Below are positions 1-10,564 of a DNA stretch of 28,133 nucleotides, piece by piece. The notes below the pieces were generated by a model. It ran no database searches, was not told the origin of the DNA, and saw only the letters and a list, made by a program, of their open reading frames with translations. The DNA lies in assembly GCA_002812745.2 (NCBI GenBank), contig NCSJ02000463.1:1-28133 (forward strand), in the 5' to 3' direction. The translations under genes were made by a program, and so were the position numbers. Within the stretch, counting starts at the first letter, position 1, and the number at the start of each line of letters is the position of its first letter. This DNA comes from Scytalidium lignicola. Its lineage: Eukaryota > Ascomycota > Leotiomycetes.

Positions 1-2
1 TT

Positions 3-838
3 CAGCAGTGTCAATATGGTGCAGCAGATCAAGGATACATTAAGGAGGTGGTTGATGGAAGTCGGAACCTTCTGCGAATAGTCGTAGAAGGGCTTTTGCC
101 TGGGGACTATCTTAAGCATGCGCCTGTGCGAACGTATTTTCGAATAATCAGCGGTGCGATGTTCCTATTGAAAACGTTCGCTCTCGGTGCGTCGAAGCAT
201 GATGTAGAGATCAGTGTTGGCCTTATGGATCGTGCTGTTGATGCCCTTCGGAATTGCGTTGTCGATGATGTGCATCTTGGTGTTCGATTCGCAGATCTGC
301 TGGAAACCCTGACCTCTCGGCTTCGAAGTCGATTCATAAGTGCGCCAGTTGGGCCTCCTCAGCCTGCAACCATGGGAGGGAGTGAAAATAGAAATCATAG
401 TCCTGTGATGTCCTTGAAGGCAGAAACAAGCCAACAAATCCGGGGTGATTGGAATGCGGTCACACCAAATTATGGAAATGGCCAAGGTAAGCAATTGATA
501 CTTCTACTTTGAATTATGCTTAGCTAACTAATGGATCAGATCTCCCTGTTTCTGCAACGCCTTTTGATGTAAACCACGGGGCCTTCGTCGTCGGTACGCC
601 ATATAATCAAGGCCCGGGTTCGACTTATGGCGACATTAATGAGCAGGTTTTCGGAGGAGCGAATGATTGGAGCGGAGGTAGCGAAATGTGGTATCTGCCA
701 CCGGGCGCTGCCTTCTTCCAAAATGTCAATGATCAAACTATCACGCAGACAGCTGAGGGAGTTAACGTTGGAGGTATGGATTTACTTGACTATATGACGC
801 TAGATACATTTCAATCAATGGACGGTACACCGTTTTAA
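3..838 (+). CDS. Zn2Cys6-type fungal transcription factor, C-terminal part (5' truncated by window edge)
   Basis: Seen: the frame is already open at base 3. Exon 3-486 joins exon 540-838 across a 53-bp intron (487-539, GTAAGC...CTAACTAATGGATCAG), and the stop is TAA at 836-838. The first exon has the helical pattern of the C-terminal end of the fungal-specific transcription factor region: LKHAPVRTYFRI, GAMFLLKTFALGA, then VDDVHLGVRFADLLETL. The tail is Gly/Asn/Asp-rich and ends in an acidic-aromatic segment (MDLLDYMTLDTF), a plausible activation region. Family knowledge: this helical block occurs in Zn2Cys6 regulators of nitrogen and amino-acid catabolism (Dal81/TamA- and Aro80-like proteins); I cannot say which one. 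The DNA-binding zinc cluster lies outside the window, so the class is inferred from the C-terminal part only. It converges on the kinase gene, with 160 bp between the stops. Confidence 0.75.
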
Positions 839-998
839 AAGAGGGAAGGGCAATTTGGAAGTTTGGCTGCAGTTTGGCAGATGTAGGTGGCGTTACTTGA
901 GCGATTCTGGTCGGGACAATTAAACAATCTCTGAGGAGGTAAACCAAAAGTGCAGTTGGTCATCTATCATGGTGGATTTGGACTGATAACTATCTACT

Positions 999-2237
999 TT
1001 AATCAAAAAGGCACTTCAGAGCCGTGTTTTGAAACCACTGCTTATCTTTATTCCATGCTCTAACCACAAAGTCCCTGCCAATGCTAACAACAGCCTCAAC
1101 CTGCTCCTTGCTGCCCCACTCGGATACTCTCGATCCCCAGCAGATCAGATGTGTTCCAACATGAATTGCTGTCTTGAAAGCTAAACTATCATCTAGCTTA
1201 CCATACCCTTTCATAAAAGACTCAATGAGCCAGATACCAGCATCAATATCTTTGAAGTGCTTCAGCTCGTATATCTCTGCAAACATCTGGCCAAGATCGA
1301 AAGCGATGGATGAGATATGACTGAGCTCCCAATCGATGACGTATAATTTCAGTGGCGCATTCTTAGATGGAATTGGCGCATCCGGCAAGAGGATGCTAAA
1401 GATTTGATATGTAAATTTTTGATTTTCATGGCATTGGAGAGAAAGAGAGGGAAATCAGCATGCTTACTTTCCTGTCCAAAAATCACCATGAATTAGCATT
1501 CCTTCCCCGGCATCCATGCTACCTTTAACATCACTCGCAATTTCTTCAAAGACTGGCTTTGATTCCTGTAAAATTGAAGGGAAGTTATCCACTGTGGCCA
1601 CCAGGGTCACGTAATTGATGGTATATTTTAATTCTGTCATTGTCTTGCTCTTTCTCATCTCCGCTCTCAGGCTAGCTTGTTCTGGTCTTGCGCCCCAGTC
1701 ATGGAAGTTGCGCGCCCAGATACCGAGAGTCTCGCCTATGCGGGAACATTGTTCGCGAGAAAGGGGATGTGTTAGACAGAAAAGCTTCAGAGTGGTGGAT
1801 GAGGGGAGGTCGGAGTAGATTTGGGTGTTGGTTGTCGAAGAGAAGTGGTATAGTTTTGGGGTGGTGACGGTGATGTTTGAGTGCTCTGTTGGATCCAGCT
1901 GTTGTAAGGGCGCTAGGATTTTCTGCTCGAAGGCCTAGAGGATGACAGAGAAAGTTTAGTTTCACGATTTCTGAGCTCATCCCGAAATAGGGGAGCTCAC
2001 GCAACGTTCTACCGTCAGTTTGAAGTCTGGGCTGTTAGCAACGTAACCCTCGGTATGCTTTATAACGATGGTTTGAGAGCCATCGTCGAGTGGCTTCACG
2101 AGAGATCCTCTATAAACGAAGTTGGCCGTCCCACCAGTCAATTTTACCAACGATGAAATGTCGTAGGGAGTTCCTTTAAGGCTCGCTAGTACAGTTGATT
2201 CGATATTTTCCGCCGACACCATCTTTACACGCTGCAA
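999..2237 (-). CDS. APH/choline-kinase-fold phosphotransferase (kinase-like protein)
   Basis: Three exons: 2237-2001, 1934-1468 and 1395-999 (introns 66 and 72 bp, GTGAGC...CTCTAG and GTAAGC...CTTTAG), giving 366 aa. Seen: a glycine-rich N-lobe loop (LTGGTANFVYRG), the N-lobe lysine in IVIKH, the catalytic loop LIHGDFWTGN and the metal-binding segment YVIDWE. These match the aminoglycoside phosphotransferase / choline kinase / methylthioribose-kinase superfamily, which phosphorylates small-molecule hydroxyls with ATP in the cytosol. The Asn of the catalytic loop is encoded across the second intron (AA|C), so an unspliced reading falsely shows Lys. The start at 2237 is the first ATG; a second ATG at 2222 is also possible. 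The substrate is unknown: filamentous fungi have many such paralogs. It diverges from the orphan gene at 3.5 kb, with a ketosynthase relic between them. Confidence 0.85.
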
Positions 2238-2736
2238 GGAAGAAGGTATACCCAGATGTTCAATGCTTTATCTAAATTAAAGGCTGATTAAGGCTTGTGA
2301 TCGAGCAGGTGGTAAATAAGGCGTTGTGGAATGCTCAAATCTACCGGGTTGACACAGGAAGAGCATTACTAGCCAATGGCTGAATATATAAAAAATACCA
2401 CCTTGGACAGTTCCCGAGGATGAAAGAATGACTAGTAAGGATAATGGATTGATTCTAAAGCTTTTGAGTCATATCTCATATAATTAACGCAAATCCCGCA
2501 ATACAAATGTCCACATTATGGTGGGTTTGGAAGGAGAGTGAAACTAACTGAATCCTCTAGGACGTTTGTAGTCAAAGATCACGACTTGGCATTACTTTTG
2601 TTATTTCACACTGCACATTGGTGAGTCACTTGCCGATATATGAAATGCATGACTGCATTAACCAAGCTGCAGAATGCAAGAGCGGCGAAATAATAGAGGG
2701 GTTTGGAGGGGTGGAGGGGTAGAAAGGTTCCGAAGA
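2238..2736. other. Intergenic, kinase promoter side
   Basis: No gene recognised on either strand. The stretch is AT-rich and lies upstream of the minus-strand kinase. Near its right end are three AGGGG pentamers at 2697-2701, 2707-2711 and 2715-2719, which match the stress-response element core and also form a G-rich tract. Confidence 0.5.
2697..2719 (+). promoter_or_regulatory. Triple AGGGG (STRE-like) G-rich cluster
   Basis: Seen: AGGGG occurs three times within 23 bp (starts 2697, 2707, 2715). AGGGG/CCCCT is the core bound by Msn2/4-type zinc-finger stress regulators in yeasts. The cluster is about 460 bp upstream of the kinase start and next to the ketosynthase relic. Function is inferred; the run could also be chance, or a weak G-quadruplex with three G4 tracts and extra GG pairs. 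Confidence 0.3.
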
Positions 2737-3027
2737 TTAACCGATTTTGACTGCATAAGGCTGCGAGGCTGACGTCCAATATATCAACCCCTTTGTTAAA
2801 AGCCGCTCCTTAAGAATTGCGGCTTGGAATATACACAGCTGCAAGCTGTTACCTTTCTCATCAAAGCTCCTGCATAACCTGTCTAGTACAAGGAACTGTT
2901 GCTTTGACAACATCATGAACATGTCGGGGTTAAGCATTATATTTGCGCCTGCGATGGCCATTTTAGATTCGCCATTGTGGATGCTCTGGCGCACTGCCGG
3001 CGATGATGAGCAAAACACGTCACGATT
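2737..3027 (-). pseudogene. Relic of a polyketide synthase ketosynthase (KS) domain
   Basis: Read on the minus strand, about 55 codons starting near 3020 match the region around and after the KS active-site cysteine. A CSSS motif is preceded by Asp three residues earlier (DVFCSSS, compared with the family DTACSSS). It is followed by SIHNGESKMAI, AGANIMLNPDMFMMLS, KQQFL and CRSFDEKGN. Family knowledge: fungal type I PKS KS domains carry A/S-C-x-S-hhRNGES-hAI-AGxN-hLNPDh-hLSxxxFLSPDGRCxSFDxxxNGYxRGEG in this order. Between CSSS and SIHNGES several residues are missing, SPDG has become VLD, the NGYxRGEG loop is lost, and the frame stops at 2737. Nothing KS-like extends far on either side, and no ATG starts the matching stretch. 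I infer a dead fragment of a formerly larger PKS gene, not a functional small protein. Confidence 0.7.
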
Positions 3028-3155
3028 AGTTTTTCTCCATTCCTAAAACTAATTCTCCTCCACTAGCTATCTTTGCTACCACAATCTCTCATTATCCTCT
3101 AATTAGATTTTTGTGCATCCAAAACGGAGGAATGTGCGAGGAGACCTCCACATAG

Positions 3156-3231
3156 ATGCAAACAATCCCTCTATTGCATACTTCTGCTTCTACTAATCAA
3201 GAATTGGTGAAAATTCAGCGTGTTCTTCAAG
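3156..3231 (+). other. Candidate 5' exon of the orphan gene
   Basis: An ATG at 3156 opens 25 codons of protein-like sequence (MQTIPLLHTSASTNQELVK...) ending in CAAG followed by a good donor, GTCAGT, at 3232. The reading frame of the downstream gene is open and stop-free from 3346 to its first ATG at 3493. An acceptor ATGCACAG ending at 3418 has exactly the right phase (G|TC). The joined model would be 456 aa with a 187-bp intron. This intron is longer than the local norm, so an additional small exon or a different 5' end is possible. Inference from splice signals and frame only. Confidence 0.4.
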
Positions 3232-3492
3232 GTCAGTCATCTTTTCGATGAGTGTACTCGTACAAGATCAGAAGAAAGGATGTGATATAGTATCCAGATA
3301 TTATATAGTGATAGTAGAAATACGTTACCAACTTATAGAAGGTAAAGGGATTTTCCCTTAATATTTGTCTTCACATTCCCAATCGGCCCTCTGTACATTC
3401 ACATACAGTTATGCACAGTCGATTTTGGACCTGAAGTTCAGCAATATCATCGGTCGATAAAGCAAAGAATCCATCACACTTATGTCACAAAG

Positions 3493-4713
3493 ATGCTAGG
3501 AATTGGGATGTCTGAACCTTCAGAATCCATGAAGGAAATTGACAAAATGGAGGCAGATGCCGTTGCTTATTGCAAGGAAATGAACCTATATAAGACAAAA
3601 CAGCCTAGAGTGAACATTAATGAGCCAGATCAAATCCTCTGCGACTTCTTCTGGCATGGCATCCTCATGTCAGAAGACATTGCCGGGTGTATCAGTACCC
3701 CACCTGACTTTGTATTCACGCGCATCCCAGGCATGTATGATATGTCACTCCTCTATCCTGATACTCATGATAGAGTCACAAATACTTTTCCTCACGGAAC
3801 CTTGATGGTCGATATCTTTCTCAGATGGGTACAAGATAACACGCCTTTCTGGTTTAGAAACCCAATTTACCCGCTCCCTTCAAAGTTGTTCGAGGACCCA
3901 ACATTTCGTGAGAAGACTCATATTATTAGTCTTTGCTTTATCGATGCCAACAGCGATTGTCATGGTCAGTTTCACACTGTTGATCGTCCCTTCTTTTATG
4001 AACACCCCACTGCTGAGACACGGAGACATGGTCACACTGTCGAATCCTACTCAAGAATATATCGAGAGATTGATTTGGAACTAATCCAACATTACAACCT
4101 CACAAGAGTCGATTTTCAAACAAGAACTCTCCGCTGCCATATCCACAGCAGCCACCGATATGCAGTCCAAGTGTGGGTCTTAGACTATAATGAGAACAGA
4201 TTTATGAACTTCCTAGATGGATTTGATCTCATATCACCTATTGACTCTTCTGGAACGACAACTCCAACTCAGGAGACATACCTACAGCAATGCCAAAGGA
4301 AACGACAAATGACTGACGGTAACTCGATCAAAAAATATTCCTTTGAGCCAACGGCTGACTACGAGAATCACGACGACAGCCGAGGAAGCAAACACCAAAA
4401 TCAAGAGAATGAAGACATCCCAGGATTGAGCTTGGATGAGGAAGACAAAGATCGAGAGGAGAAAATAGCAGAACTCACGAAGGAACTCGCCAAAATCACA
4501 GAGGAATGGAGATGTGGTCACCAGGGGTTGAAGATACAGACAGAGTATGGAGGACCGGCAGTACTCCCGGAGAATAGTTTACATGGTAACACTACTCCTA
4601 TTGCAGAAAAATCGACCAAGGATTTTTTGCGCGAGCAGCTGTTTAACTGGAAGGAGGAAAGACTTGCCACAATCACAGAGGATCTCGACGAGCAAGAACA
4701 TGCGGATGTGTAA
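3493..4713 (+). CDS. Unrecognised protein, intron-free main exon, C-terminal coiled coil
   Basis: I do not recognise this family. Seen: 406 aa from the ATG at 3493 to TAA at 4711-4713. The N-terminal two thirds (about residues 40-250) is rich in aromatic residues and His, with hydrophobic strands and helices suggesting one globular domain: CDFFWHGILMS, TPFWFRNPIYPLP, HIISLCFIDANSDCHGQF, VQVWVLDYNENRF. The last third is polar and charged, with a short heptad-like coiled coil around residues 315-338 (EEKIAELTKELAKITEEW) and an acidic tail. There is no signal peptide or membrane segment. The stop-free frame upstream to 3346 and a plausible exon at 3156-3231 suggest that the true N-terminus is longer. 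It converges on EDC3, with 219 bp between the stops. Probably a lineage-restricted gene next to a decayed PKS fragment. Confidence 0.7.
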   Translation: MLGIGMSEPSESMKEIDKMEADAVAYCKEMNLYKTKQPRVNINEPDQILCDFFWHGILMSEDIAGCISTPPDFVFTRIPGMYDMSLLYPDTHDRVTNTFPHGTLMVDIFLRWVQDNTPFWFRNPIYPLPSKLFEDPTFREKTHIISLCFIDANSDCHGQFHTVDRPFFYEHPTAETRRHGHTVESYSRIYREIDLELIQHYNLTRVDFQTRTLRCHIHSSHRYAVQVWVLDYNENRFMNFLDGFDLISPIDSSGTTTPTQETYLQQCQRKRQMTDGNSIKKYSFEPTADYENHDDSRGSKHQNQENEDIPGLSLDEEDKDREEKIAELTKELAKITEEWRCGHQGLKIQTEYGGPAVLPENSLHGNTTPIAEKSTKDFLREQLFNWKEERLATITEDLDEQEHADV

Positions 4714-4932
4714 AATACGTTCACGCGCGTTTCTATTTTCTTCTTTTGACAAGCGTTAAGGACCTCACTCGCGGGCACGTTTCTTTCTCATAGTATTTTA
4801 TATTCTGCCGTGTACTTAGCAGGTAAACAAGTTTCTCAGGTATACCGAACCGGATAACGCCGTGCTAATGATCATTTGAACCTCCCATAAAATAAAGTCG
4901 CGTGGCATCGTAGTTTCATGAACANTTTTTTT

Positions 4933-7117
4933 TCACTCTGTGCTTCGTTGAAATCTCATTCCCAGAACCCAGCTTCCTTCAAATTCAACTCCTCTTCTCA
5001 CCCTTGTTCCAGCCTTCTTCCATACGGCAGCACCCAGTCCAATATCGGCAACAAAGAGTTGCCAATCCCTCCCTTTTCCAGAGCCTTCTTCGTCTGTGAG
5101 GTCGCCCTCAAAAGCCATGGCTTCTAGGAGACCTTTCTTAGGTGCTCCCATGGCGACGACGTACTTCGAATGGATATAGAGTTGTCTCCCATCAATGATG
5201 CTGATTTTTCCAGTTGAAGGATCTATACCAGTAGGGATATCAATAGCCAGAACAGACGTTCCACTTCGGTTAGCCCATTCAATAAGCTCATAGGCAGTGG
5301 CCTGGTCGCCTGTTCTTAGTTCTTCGAATGAAATTGCAAGGCCTAGCAGTCCATCGATGATAAGATCAACAGGACTTTCAAGAGATTTAGCTTGCTCGAA
5401 TAATTGAATTTTCGTAAGAACTTTGCCACCAAAATTTCGAAATACTTTTAATTGTCTCCTCAAATCTTCCAGAAGCTCAGATTCTCTCTCCAGGCCTAGT
5501 ACAGTCACGAGAACATTAAGGCCATGATTTTGAAGTTGTCTACCTCCTGCAACAGCTCGAACACCACTTCTGTTATTACCAGCAAAGACAACAACTGTTT
5601 GTACTGTGTTCAGCCGCGCTTGCGATCGACTACCCTTTGTTGCATTTAATGCTGACATTGCCACTTCGGCGATGCCCCGTCCGGCGTTTTCACTCATCAT
5701 ATCATCAGAAAGACCAAGCTCATTTGCTGCTATGTTCTCTAGGTTGAGCATTTGTAAGGAGGATATTGGTTCACAACGTTGTTCAGATGGAACTAAATAG
5801 AATGACGGCTGTGAAGGAGCCACATTGAGCTATATGTGTCAGCATATATGAGATATATCATGTGTTGAGGATGCGGGAAATTACATACAGTGTTACTCCT
5901 ACTCATTTGAGAAGATGCAATAGCACTTCCTTTCCGCGAGATGGGCTTCCGACTGGTAGCACGTTTACTTTCCCCCCTTCGAGAATGCCTGCCACTTCCA
6001 CTTCCCTTTTCTTCAACCTCAGTATCACCAGCTTCGCTCTGCCATACTTCTCTCCTAGTTGTTATTGTACCGTTTGGCGTGTCTAGCACATTCTCCGTGT
6101 AATGGAGGTTCTTTCCGCCAGCTGTTCCAGGTCTTGGTTTTGGAACTCTGTTGTGTGCAACCAGTCGATCTTCCTCAGGAATATCATCCTCAGCTTGAAT
6201 CTGATTGAATATCGTACGCTTATCAAATTTTGCAAGACTGCCTGCAAAATCAAAATCGCCCATGTCCTGTACGTCTGTGGCGTCTTCTGTTGCCCAGCCA
6301 TTTTCCTCAACCTTCCCCCTCCCATTTCTCCTTTTTAATGTTGCATACGGTTGGAAGGAGGGGCTTGGCTCTAGAAGTGGTGTCTGCCTCCATCCCTTTG
6401 ATCGTGCAGTTTCCTTTGCAGGCACAGCATCATGCTCCTGATATGTATTTTCGGCGACTTTTCGTGCGACCTTTCTTCTCCTTCGCTTTGTAGTAGATTT
6501 GACAGTTGGTGCGTCCAGTATCTCTGGCTCTGGCTCAGCGGCTTCAAGTTCCTCTAGAATTTGACGTTCAATCATACCATTCTCCGGCACATCCTCAATA
6601 TTCACGTTTCGCATAGGTTCTACTAGAGAGGGGGAAGGTATGATGTCTCGATGAGGCCGTTCCTCTGCGGAAGTAGCAGTCCACTCTAAACTCTGTTGCC
6701 TATCTGCCGTTCCTAATCGCGGCGGGTTTGTTGTCATTGGTATAGAGGGTTGGTTAACTGGCGTAGGTCTTTTCCCCACACTCAGGATCGCAGGGTCGTC
6801 AAACGTCTTTTGCTTTGGGATAGGGTTTGGTAAAGGTGTATGAGTAGCAGGAGATATTACTTCTTCATTCTTAGCTTCGACCAGTTCGACGATTTCTGAT
6901 GCTCTTATCGTAAACTCTGGAATATATTTCCCAGTGGCCGGACTGAGTACTGTCTTCAGTTAGCCTTTGGGAGCTTCACATAAAATAGTAACAACTCACC
7001 ATCTCGTAAGGTCAGGCTTTGACCAGGGTTAACGCTGCTAACAACGCCCTTCAATTGCGCTCCATATGGCGAACTGAGGGTCACCAGCATGGTGAGCCCA
7101 ATAAATTGGTTCGACAT
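4933..7117 (-). CDS. EDC3: EDC3, enhancer of mRNA decapping (LSm-FDF-YjeF_N protein)
   Basis: Three exons: 7117-7000, 6949-5889 and 5829-4933 (introns of 50 and 59 bp, GTGAGT...ACAG and GTATGT...ATAG), giving 691 aa. Seen: an N-terminal Sm-like fold (MSNQFIGLTMLVTLSS..., about residues 1-72), a long low-complexity linker with a basic patch (KRRRRKVARK), the FDF motif (DFDFAGSLAKFDKR, about residue 271), and a C-terminal YjeF_N domain from about 415 to the end. Family knowledge: Edc3 scaffolds P-bodies, binding Dcp2 through LSm, Dhh1 through FDF, and dimerising through YjeF_N. The nucleotide-loop equivalent reads AGNNRSGVRA rather than the enzyme-type Gly-rich loop, which fits the non-catalytic Edc3 branch rather than NAD(P)HX epimerase. 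The architecture makes the call firm; exact intron ends are by inspection. Confidence 0.95.
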
Positions 7118-7679
7118 GGCAGAGGTTCTGAAAGCTAAGGTTCAGACAGAACGGCGGGCACGTAATTTGGTGTAGTTCGCGAGAAGGAAAACTTCAGATG
7201 TAATTTGGAGATGAATTTGGGCGAAAATATGACAGACTAATGTAGCTTTATATGGCATGGAGTTGGTCGTGTGTGTAGCCAAATATTCGAGGCAGTCGCG
7301 TGCGAGATGGCTAGTATATTTTTCTTGAGGTGTTGATGGTTTCCCTAATTCTTATCGATAGCAAGTAGCAGGGTAAGCTAACCTGCCCAATTCTACACCT
7401 CACCTCTAATCGGATTCACTCCTGTATGCTTCAAAGATATACTTCACTAGTTGTAAATTTGTACATTGGAATTCTAGTCCTTTAAATAATCCTCGTGAGT
7501 GGATATTGATTTATAATCTTTCAAAACAAAATCTCGTACTGTAACAGCCCCACAGGGAGCAAACCTCGCTCTAAACACTTCTAGACAGGTTTTGCCGCCA
7601 ACTCCAGCAAAATAATATATCGCAACGATAAATTTATACCTGTATTCTAGTCCTACTGCAAAATTAGTTACTAGGATGC
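7118..7679. other. Intergenic, EDC3 promoter and PIF1 3' flank
   Basis: No gene seen. The EDC3 leader and promoter lie at the left end, and the PIF1 3' untranslated region at the right end just below 7680. The sequence is AT-rich without clear repeats. Confidence 0.5.
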
Positions 7680-10564
7680 TTAATTGTAAGCAGCTAAAGC
7701 TTCTGTCTCATCGTCAAAATCGTAACCCTTCGCCTGTTGCAGGTTACCTAAACTCTCCATCACAATTCGTCCCTGAGAAACCCCGAATTTCGTGCCTTGT
7801 TTTATATTGAGCTTATGTTCCTCCAGTTCGCCGGCAGTCGATTTACTAGCAGCAATTTTTGGATGCTTCAGAGCCTTATTCACACTGTAAAGGCTATTGT
7901 AGAACTCTCCGACCCTAGGGTGGGCCATGACCTTGCTCTTGTCAAAATTATGCACCTCAAGACCTTCCTGACTTGTCGCTCGACTCAGGGCTACATAAGC
8001 CTGTCCCTTTTCAAACACCCTCTTGAGATCAATCTTGACTCGCTCAAGAGTTTGACCCTGAGCCTTATGTATTGATAGTGCCCAGGCTAAAATAAGCGGG
8101 AGTTGAGATCGTTGGGCCTGGACTTCGCCATTAGGGAGCTCTATCTTCCAGTCTTCGTACTGTACGAGAAGGTCTCTTGTAGTACCATCTGCTGTAGCAA
8201 AACGTACAAGAGGATACTGCATTCCCGTATCAGCAACGAGATTTTTGTTAATCATCGATTTGAGCTTGAATCGTGCCTGACGAGAACTTTCATCCATATC
8301 ATCGATATTGATGTCGTCGTTTAATGCATCCGGGTCGTTGTCGTAGATCTCAAAAGTCTTTTCATTCATAAATGCGACGATTTTCCCCAGTGATCCATTC
8401 ACAAGACCATCGTCCATGTTCTTAATCAACATGACCTGAGCTCCTTTCTTTAATTCTAGGACCTTTGGAGCCATCATATTCGATAGTAACTTCTCGCGTA
8501 GAGCTTCGTCTTTGATCGTGCCAGTGTCTCTTGCCTCGAATCTGTAACCTTTACCATGCAAATCTCGCATGCGAAATGCGTTGGCATTTTCTACCTCGTT
8601 ACGGGTAGGAAATCTATAAAATGTGAGATGTGAAAACACAACCAAGGTTTACACTTACAATTCTGTAGCCTCAAGGGCATCGTTAAAATCCAACTTTCTG
8701 TTTAACTTCCTGAAGGCTCTGATAGTCTCGTCAGAAATTTTACCCAGACGCATTTCGTTCAGCATATTTGCAAAGACTAAGAGAGTTAGTTATGATCATC
8801 AATAGACAGGACATTGAAGTTACCAGGATCTTTCTGACGGAACACCTCCGTGAGACCAATGGTATGGTGAACAGAAGTGGCCCAGGTACTAGCGTCAAAT
8901 GCAAACTTAACGCCCTGCGATTTTCTATCGAAATCGGGAACAGGAGGTAGCTGGAAGAAATCCCCCGTTATCACCAGTTGAATTCCACCAAATGGTCTGC
9001 CATTATTTTTCATCGCCCTCGCAATTCCCTCTAGTTTATCGAAGAGATCCCCATCAACCATTGAGATCTCGTCAACGATCAGTACCTTGGTTTTGATCCA
9101 ACGATTTTTTGCATTCGCATTCCTCCTGACCTTTCTCACTAAAGAGGGGACGTCCTCCTTTCCAAGTCCAATTCCTGCGAAGCTATGCAGTGTCACACCA
9201 CCAATGTTGCAGGCAGCTAAACCAGTAGAAGCCGTAACTGCTACCTTGTCTGGTTCCCTTATATACTTTTTCTTCAATTCAGTTATGATCGCCCTCATTA
9301 GAACGGACTTTCCTGTCCCAGCAGAACCCGTGAAGAATACGCTTTTCCCTTGATTCACCACCAAATTAAGAACTCTGCTCTGCTCATCACTAAGGGTTAT
9401 AGCCGCAACTGAGGGTTGATGAGACATCTTAACATCAATGTCGGAATCAGTTTGCTTTTTTGCTGCCATTTTTTGTTTATTTTTGAACAACCTCTGCTGC
9501 TCTTTCATTGCGCTGGCTGTTGTATTCCAAGGTACATCCTTGTCCTTCGGCTGAGGTGTGAGTGTTCCCTGGCGTGTAGCCATTTCCTTAAACCTCTCAG
9601 GACAGGCTATGGCTTGGTGGCCCGGCATTTTGCATCGAAGACATAGTTGTCCAGAGGGTGAACCGGACGAGCCTCTGGGCCCCTCCAAATCCTTCTGTGA
9701 AATATCTTCTGACCGGTTTTGTGGCCACGGAAGGGTTCTTCTCTTTTTGGTTGGCTTATCGACGTCTATATCCACATGTTGTGTTTGATATTGTTCACGC
9801 TGCCTCCTGGCTAAAGCTCCTGGAGGTGGGAGCTTGTGGGTCGGCGGGGAGGATGACCATGTCTGAAGACTGCTCGGTGGCTCAGAGAGACCATCTTGAC
9901 GAGAGAATAGAGGTGGTAATCGGGGACGGGTGAACGTCGTTTCTTGTGTAGTCGTAGTCTTTTCGTAAGATGTCTTAGTCGGTATGGATTTTGGTAAGGC
10001 AGTTATATGGTCATAATTCAGATCTAGGTCTATGTCCGCATCGTCATCAAAGTCATTTTCGTCAAAATTGATAGGAATTGAGGGCGAATCCTGCGTAAGA
10101 TCGATCGTATCTGGGGCATTAATGAAGGCATCTTGCTTGCTGAACACAGAGCTCAGTCCAGAGGTCGATGAGGGAGATAGAGATCCGTAACCGGCAGACT
10201 TTCGTTTTACCCCATTCTTTACATCTGCAGACTTTGAGGTTAAGGGTCCTGCGTTATTCGTTAAGGAAACAAAACCGCCAATAGACTGCGATGATTGCGA
10301 GGCCTTTTTGAGATGTTTCTCAATATTGCCATTCCCCGTTGTCAAGCTCGGTGGTTGTTTGAACACGTCGTTCTTGGAAGCCACAGGCTCAAATGCCTTG
10401 GCTGCTCGGCTTAACATTACGTCTGCAATGAAAGAATATTCGCGTTTAGAATATTGCACATCTGGTGTAGAAAGGAAGGTTTGTGGACGGACTTTCCAGC
10501 TTCTCATAAGCAGTCGTCGTGCAGCTAGAAAGGAAACTGGGACAACTCCAAGGCCCAGAGGCAT
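7680..10564 (-). CDS. PIF1: PIF1-family 5'-3' DNA helicase with an N-terminal CCHC zinc knuckle
   Basis: Three exons: 10564-8824, 8776-8659 and 8613-7680 (introns of 47 and 45 bp), giving 930 aa. Seen: Walker A GSAGTGKS (residues 413-420), Walker B VLIVDE (494-499), motif [20 protein letters not shown], and the C-terminal HKAQGQTL and YVALSRATS motifs. These are the SF1B Pif1/RRM3 helicase signatures. The N-terminus is basic with few acids ([24 protein letters not shown]), fitting a mitochondrial presequence. Residues 60-380 are low complexity with an acidic stretch, a KKRR cluster, a SUMO-interaction-like IDLTQDS and a CX2CX4HX4C knuckle (C308, C311, H316, C321). Family role: Pif1 helicases act in mitochondria and nucleus on G-quadruplexes, telomeres and replication barriers. 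The start is the first in-frame ATG. Confidence 0.93.

Noticed and set aside
1464..1658. Kinase with Lys in place of the catalytic Asn
   Set aside because: An artefact of reading through the intron donor; splicing restores HGDFWTGN.
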